DNA from: Mortierella sp. BCC40632
Taxonomy: Eukaryota; Mortierellomycota; Mortierellomycetes; Mortierellales; Mortierellaceae
DNA: 64,000 nucleotides
Reading direction: 5' to 3'
Assembly: GCA_011634665.1 (NCBI GenBank)
Contig: WAEK01000002.1
Coordinates: 422,501-486,500 of the forward strand
This document shows, in pieces, positions 58,843-64,000 of the stretch; within the stretch, counting starts at the first letter, position 1; every line of letters starts with the position of its first letter. The position numbers and the translations under genes are program-made. Under the pieces are notes generated by a model, which saw only the letters and a program-made list of their open reading frames with translations, did not search any database and was not told the DNA's origin.

Positions 58843-60519
58843 AGAGGAAACACGAACCAGACAGGGAGCAAGAGGCACCGTCGACTAAAGAGACACGTGC
58901 ACGGCGCGAAAAATAAAAGGATGAAACGTCTCTCTGCTCTGCGTCGCCCTCTTTTCTGTCTTCGCACAGCCACAGCTCGGCTCTACTCGGCTCTGTTCAG
59001 ATCAGCTCAGCGCAACTGATTCGACGACTTGATGCGTCGATGCCTCCTCTCCTGCCCTGGGTCGGAGAGCCCTGCCAGAGAGGTGATGTGCAGAGTGGAA
59101 GCAAACAGATTCCTGCATCCCCAATATGATCAGCAAGTGGTCCATGCTATGGAGACCCACACTGGTCCTGTCTGTGTAACGGGCAGCCCAGGTCCGACTG
59201 ACTACGTGTCTGTGAGCCTCCCTAGCATTCCATATCGCCTCTGGTAACGGCCTCCTCCGACTTTTTTTTCTTTTCTTTTCTACGCATCCTCCTCCTCCTC
59301 GCCTCTCTTCGCTACCCTTCTCTTTCCAACGCCCACGCGTTCCTTTCTCTTCCTCTCTAGTCACGCCAAACTCTTAGTCCTTTTACTCTCGGGCCAATCG
59401 ACGCAAGGAAAAAGGGACGCGTTGTCAAGGATACCGCTTTCTGGTTTCAACCAAGAGCACCAGGTCCACGTGTGACCAGACTTGGCAATGACACGTCCAG
59501 CCTGGTCCTGTCCCTAGTGCATTAACGCACCTGTAGGGGAGAGAGGGGAGAGAGAGAGAAGAAAGCCCGAAAGGCCCATGCATCTCTCTTAGCTCAACCC
59601 CTCTTTTTTTTCTTTTTCCCTGTCTTTTCCCCTCACTCAGCCCACTCTCTCTCTCTTTTTTCTTCTTTCTCTTTCATTCATTCATTCTTTCATTCGTTCT
59701 TTCTCCTTTTCCTTGCACCCCCTCAACCTCCATTGCATTCATCCAAACGGATCGCCATTTGTCCAAGTGTTCGGGATTTTCACAAGCGAATGGATCTAGA
59801 CCTCCATGAGCGCGGTTACACATTGATGCGAGAGCGAGCATCACTGGCTGTCCCATTTGCATTGGCTAGCCAACCAGCGTGCTTGCTCATCACTTGACTG
59901 GCTAGCGGCCATTCTTGCTCGCGAGACCACGCTCGGACAGCCCCTATTACGCCATTGCGTACTTTGTCTAACCAGGAATAAGAGACGGTATGGGATATCC
60001 AGAGGCATGAGCATCTCACACGACAAAGCATGAATCTGGGAGACAGAGAGCACAGTAGGGGAGGAGAGAAGAGGGGCGCATGCGTCTCTCACTTTGCTTC
60101 ACATATCTCTTTCTCTCTTTCAGCCCCTGGATGGGGCTGCCTTTTTCGGCTTTGCTCACACGACTTGCCTTTTTCTCTTTCTTCGACCACTGTTGCATGC
60201 CTTTTCGCACCCGCATCCCGCCCACCTCTTTTTTTTTTCGCTCCTCTCCTCTTTCACTCTTCCTCTCTCTTCCTCTCTCTCTCTCTCTCTCTCCTTATCT
60301 TTGCCTCTGCCCTGCGTCCTCCTTCACTTCTCTTCAGCCCACCTTCGTCCCCTTTTGCCGCTTCGCAGCACATTGACCTTCCTGCGCCGCCCGTTCCTAT
60401 GCGTTTCGGCAGCCTCTTCACACTTTTCCCTCTTTTCTTCCTTTCGTCCTGACTCTGCACTCGACCTTGCCCCCTTCTCCCACTGAACTGCCTCAGGCTA
60501 CACTTCCACTTCATTAAAG

Positions 60520-63500
60520 ATGAAGTTTGCAAAATACCTTCAAGAAGAGATTGTACCCGAATGGCGAAAGGCCTACATCAACTACAAACAAGGAAAGCGG
60601 TACCTAAAAGACATTGAACATGCCCTTGACTTCCTTGACCACCACTCGCTTGATTTTGCACGCCGGCGGGTTCCGGCTCATGTCCTGAGTCCCGTCGAGG
60701 AGCTCGATGGTGTCGCACTCCTCGCCAACGGGCCACTCTCGCCCCAGGATCTGGAGCAACCCGATATCATTTTTACACACTCTGCCAGCAGTTCTGAATC
60801 CTCCACAGCCGGTCTCAACACCACAACACCCATTATCAAAAAGGGTCATGGTCGAAATTATTCGGCCATTGTCATTCCACCCTCCCCAACGATCCCATCC
60901 CAAGAAGGGACCTTTCCAAATAACAGCTCCCCTCAACCAAGTGACCCTTTGACCTTTGTTGATGAAGGTCTTTCGGATTTGGAGAGAGGATCTGCTGCTG
61001 CCACTGGCCATGACACGATAGAGTTTGTGGAGCCTCTTCATCACCGTCCCGCTGGTCGGTCGGCGACAAGTCAGTCAAGTACCTCGGCCATCTTTCAGCT
61101 CGGACAATCAGCTCGTTCGCGTAGTTTCCGACTTTTACGGAGTCTGTCCAGTCATTTCTCAATGGTTGGACCTATTGAAGTTCCTACTCGGACAAGGTCT
61201 ATTCAAGGTAATTTCGTTTGCCCTACGTCTTTCCTTCTATCCTCCCTATACCGCGATGATTTCTTGCTCGCGCGACCATTTAATATGATCATTTAATAGT
61301 AACATGAAAACTCATCCTTTCTATTTTCATTTTCTTTCTTTCTTTCAGTGGAGGACAATTCTTTTGATAGTATTCTAGAGCAGCTCCTTCCGGAAGAAAA
61401 GGCGTTCTTCCAGTTCTTGGATCAGCAATTGGACATGATCAACCGGTTCTATGAAGGTAAAAAAAAAAAAGGCAGATCGAGTCTGGACCTTACTGCGATG
61501 TTATTTTGCCTCAGTAACAGGGTTTCCTCTACCTTGCTTTTCCTTTCCTTTCTCTTCTTTTCTTCTTCTTCTTCTTCTTCTTCTTTGTTTGATTTGCCTA
61601 TTCCTAACTTTCCGCCGGGATCTTTTTCCCCTCCCGTGGCACGATTTTTTTTCTTTTCGCAGAAAAAGGAGCTCGAGGCAGTAACGAAACTCAAAGTCAT
61701 CAAACAACAACTTTATGTCGCCAATGAATGGAAGCGGCGATACGACGATACCATGGTAATTGACCCTCGGATCCCTCCTCCAAACCAGGAAAGAGAAAAG
61801 GAAAAAAGGAAAAGGAAAAAAGTAAATGGATCAAGAGCATGGCTAACAGTTCAACTGTACCTATCTCATCTCTCTCTCTCTCTACCTCTTCCCAACCACC
61901 ACCTCCTCCACTGTTCATCTCCCTCCTCCCTTTTCTCCCTCGTTTACAAAAAAAAACCCCCCATAGGCTGAGCCTCAAGGTGAAGGAGGATGGTACATGT
62001 CAGAATGGTCCCGCGTAAAGAAGGGTCTGGATAGCTTAATCAAGACTGAAACCGTACCCGAGAATGTCACCATCGGAACCTTGCGTCGCGACTCTGCCCA
62101 GAGACAATCTTCCTCGGGAGATGTTACCGCTAGAGCCTCCCCTACTGATCCTGGACCAGGATTTCGACATCGTGATCATCAACGACATCAATCCTTGGAT
62201 TCACCAACCGATGGGATGATTTCAGGAGGATTCAGTATCGAGAGTCCCGTGATTGTTCAGGAAGAAGAGGATCGACATGCTCGATTGAGTCATAAAGTAG
62301 CCCGAACAAGGATCAAGGCTGCTCTGTATGAGTTTTATCGAAGTCTTGAAATGATCAAAAACTACAAGGTCCTGAACCAAACAGGGTTTGTCAAGATTCT
62401 CAAGAAATTTGACAAGACTGCTCGATGGAAGGCTTCGAGGATCTTTTTGGTGTCCAAATTACGACCTGCTTATTTTATGTCTTCGTCAACCATCCAGAAT
62501 TTGATTTCCGAGACGGAGAATATTTATATTGATTCGTTCGAAAAGGGACATCGTCGTCGAGGAATGGCTAAACTCAGGATACCAGACTCGAAAGGAAGGG
62601 TGAGTGTGAACTTGGCTTCTACTGGGAGGGGAAAGGAGGGGGGGGAGGGGAGAAGAAGAAGAAGAATGACCCGAGACTTTTAAACTCAATTCCTTTCTTT
62701 CTTTCTATATTTGGTTCGTTCTTTCTAGACACACCACTTGACAGCGACTAGAGTTGGACTTTATCTTGGATTGGCTGCACCTTTGCTCTTCCAGGGCGTC
62801 CAAGCTGCATTCTCGGAGGACACTGCGGAAGAAATACCTTATTGGGACAGCCTGATGCTTGTCTACGCAGGACTCTTTTTGACGTTTATGTTTGCTTGTC
62901 TCTTTGGTATCAACATGTATGTCTGGGCGAAATCTCGGATCAATTACAAGTTTATCTTTGAGTTTGACCCACGCGACAACCTCGATTTCCACGAGTATTT
63001 TGAGGTAATTGACCAACCAAAACGTGCTCTAAAAACAAACAAACAAACAAAAAAAAAAAAATCTCCAAAACTCACAACTGCTTCGGATTTTTTTTCCTCC
63101 TACCTCATATTTTTTTTGGATTTATAGGTTCCAGTTCTCTTCATCTTACTGCTGTCCTTGGCTGTGTACCTCGACTTTGGCTCTAAACTCACTCAACATG
63201 TCGCTACCGCCTATTGGCCATTGATCCTCATCTCCGTTACTGCCCTCATCCTCTTTTGTCCACTCCCAATCGCTCATGCCACCTCTCGACGATGGTTCAT
63301 TGCCAGTATTGGACGGATCATTGCCAGTGGTTATTATCGAGTCGAGTTTCGAGACTTCTTTTTGGCGGACGAAATGAATTCGTTGACGTATTCGATTGAA
63401 CAGTTTGAATTTGCGCTTTGCGCTTATTCTCATCGATGGACCGATGCAGGTGAGAGAATAATCTTTGTCTTATTCTCCCCCCCTCCTCCTCTTCCCTTGC

Positions 63501-64000
63501 ACCTGAGAGGGGACAAATGGGGGATACGACTCTTTATCTTATTGGACCTATCCTACGTTCTAGAGTTTGGATGCTAATTATTCCTCGATACTTGTATGTT
63601 TTGTTTTTGTTGACCTTGTCCTCTAGTGGGTCAAACGTGTGCAACGAGCCGGATCTGGTTGACACCGTTCTTAACAGCCCTCCCAGCATGGTTCCGATTC
63701 CTTCAATGTCTCCGTCGATACCACGACACACTCGAATGGTTCCCACATTTGATCAACGCTGGAAAATACACAGCCAGTCTTGTCAACATCTTTGTTTACT
63801 TTTCCTACCGATATTTTGGAGATTTTCGACTCAAAATCGCGTATATCTTGATCGCCACCGCGACGAGCATCTATACGTTTACTTGGGATGTCTATATGGA
63901 TTGGGGACTCTTCCGATTCGGAAAACGGGGTGGTGGTAGTTATGGTTACCCGTTTCTGAGACAAGAGTTGGTTTACACGAGGCCCTGGATCTATTATTTT
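60520..64000 (+). CDS. SYG1: SPX-EXS phosphate exporter (XPR1/SYG1 family), cut by window end
   Basis: Seven exons visible: 60520-61207, 61349-61456, 61663-61755, 61967-62599, 62729-63004, 63128-63449, 63627 to the edge. The SPX domain starts MKFAKYLQEEIVPEWRKAYI with the Lys-rich YKQGKRYLK helix that binds inositol pyrophosphates, and resumes after a long disordered insert at FDSILEQLLPEEKAFFQFLD and LKVIKQQLYVANEWKRRY. Later helices (THHLTATRVGLYLGLAAP) begin the membrane part, and the EXS domain follows with PFLTALPAWFRFLQCLRRY and WDVYMDWGLF. Such proteins export phosphate or control its homeostasis. All junctions keep phase except exon 2 to exon 3, where a five-A run at 61663-61667 is one base too long. 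The real end lies beyond the window. Confidence 0.93.

Larger units (their letters stand above)
58164..60519. other. Intergenic region with GA/CT arrays
   Basis: No gene supported. Contains near-pure GA arrays (58440-58486, 58798-58841), purine-rich DNA to 58640, CAA units (58720-58731), and from about 60110 a CT-rich leader running to the SPX-EXS start at 60520. Confidence 0.7.

Noticed and set aside
1..64000. CRISPR arrays, rRNA, tRNA, intact transposons, telomeric repeats
   Set aside because: I looked for spaced direct repeats, B-box-like GGTTCGA sites with matching stems, transposase or reverse-transcriptase motifs and TTAGGG arrays, and found none that holds up. The one GGTTCGAA (34494) lies inside a coding exon.

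Overview
This window reads as nuclear DNA of a filamentous fungus, most likely an early-diverging Mucoromycota/Mortierella-like species. The basis is short GT-AG introns that keep phase, proteins that pair animal-like families (RABL6, the C12orf4/FERRY3 family, a MEF2-type MADS protein, an AMSH deubiquitinase, a sphingomyelin-synthase-like enzyme) with fungal ones (PHO89 transporter, SPX-EXS protein, vezatin-like protein, GMC and berberine-bridge-like oxidases), and very many GA/CT microsatellites and long A/T runs between genes and in introns. The species assignment is inference. I rebuilt the spliced genes by hand from splice signals and checked that codon phase carries across each junction.

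Layout. 1-3809: gene-free simple-sequence DNA. 3810-6446 (-): seven-pass membrane protein. 10158-11693 (+): secreted FAD oxidase. 12821-14497 (+): M20 dipeptidase, convergent with 14665-16918 (-): GMC oxidoreductase. 17557-19544 (-): mitochondrial methylmalonate-semialdehyde dehydrogenase. 20439-23472 (-): AMSH-type JAMM deubiquitinase in eleven exons. 23930-24589 (-): small secreted two-repeat protein. 26845-28392 (+): PHO89-type phosphate transporter. About 29600-31620 (+): a decayed multi-exon gene with six in-frame stops. 32587-36453 (-): vezatin-like protein. 36454-41640: 5.2 kb without a gene I can support. 41641-44613 (+): three-repeat MYB factor. 45488-49212 (-): FERRY3/C12orf4 homologue carrying a UBA domain. 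49436-52882 (+): RABL6-type GTPase, divergent from the FERRY3 gene. 53128-56160 (-): MEF2-type MADS factor. 56849-58163 (-): sphingomyelin-synthase-like enzyme. 60520-64000 (+): SPX-EXS phosphate exporter, cut by the window edge.

Themes. Four genes point to endosome or vesicle traffic (AMSH, vezatin-like, FERRY3, RABL6). Two handle phosphate (PHO89-type importer, SPX-EXS exporter). Three are metabolic oxidoreductases. Two are transcription factors of conserved families. I see no operon, CRISPR array, intact transposon, rRNA or convincing tRNA. The observations most worth following are the UBA-containing FERRY3 homologue and its divergent RABL6 neighbour, the decayed gene at 29.6-31.6 kb, the berberine-bridge-like oxidase lacking both flavin-anchoring residues, the two-repeat secreted protein, and a one-base frame conflict in the SPX-EXS gene.
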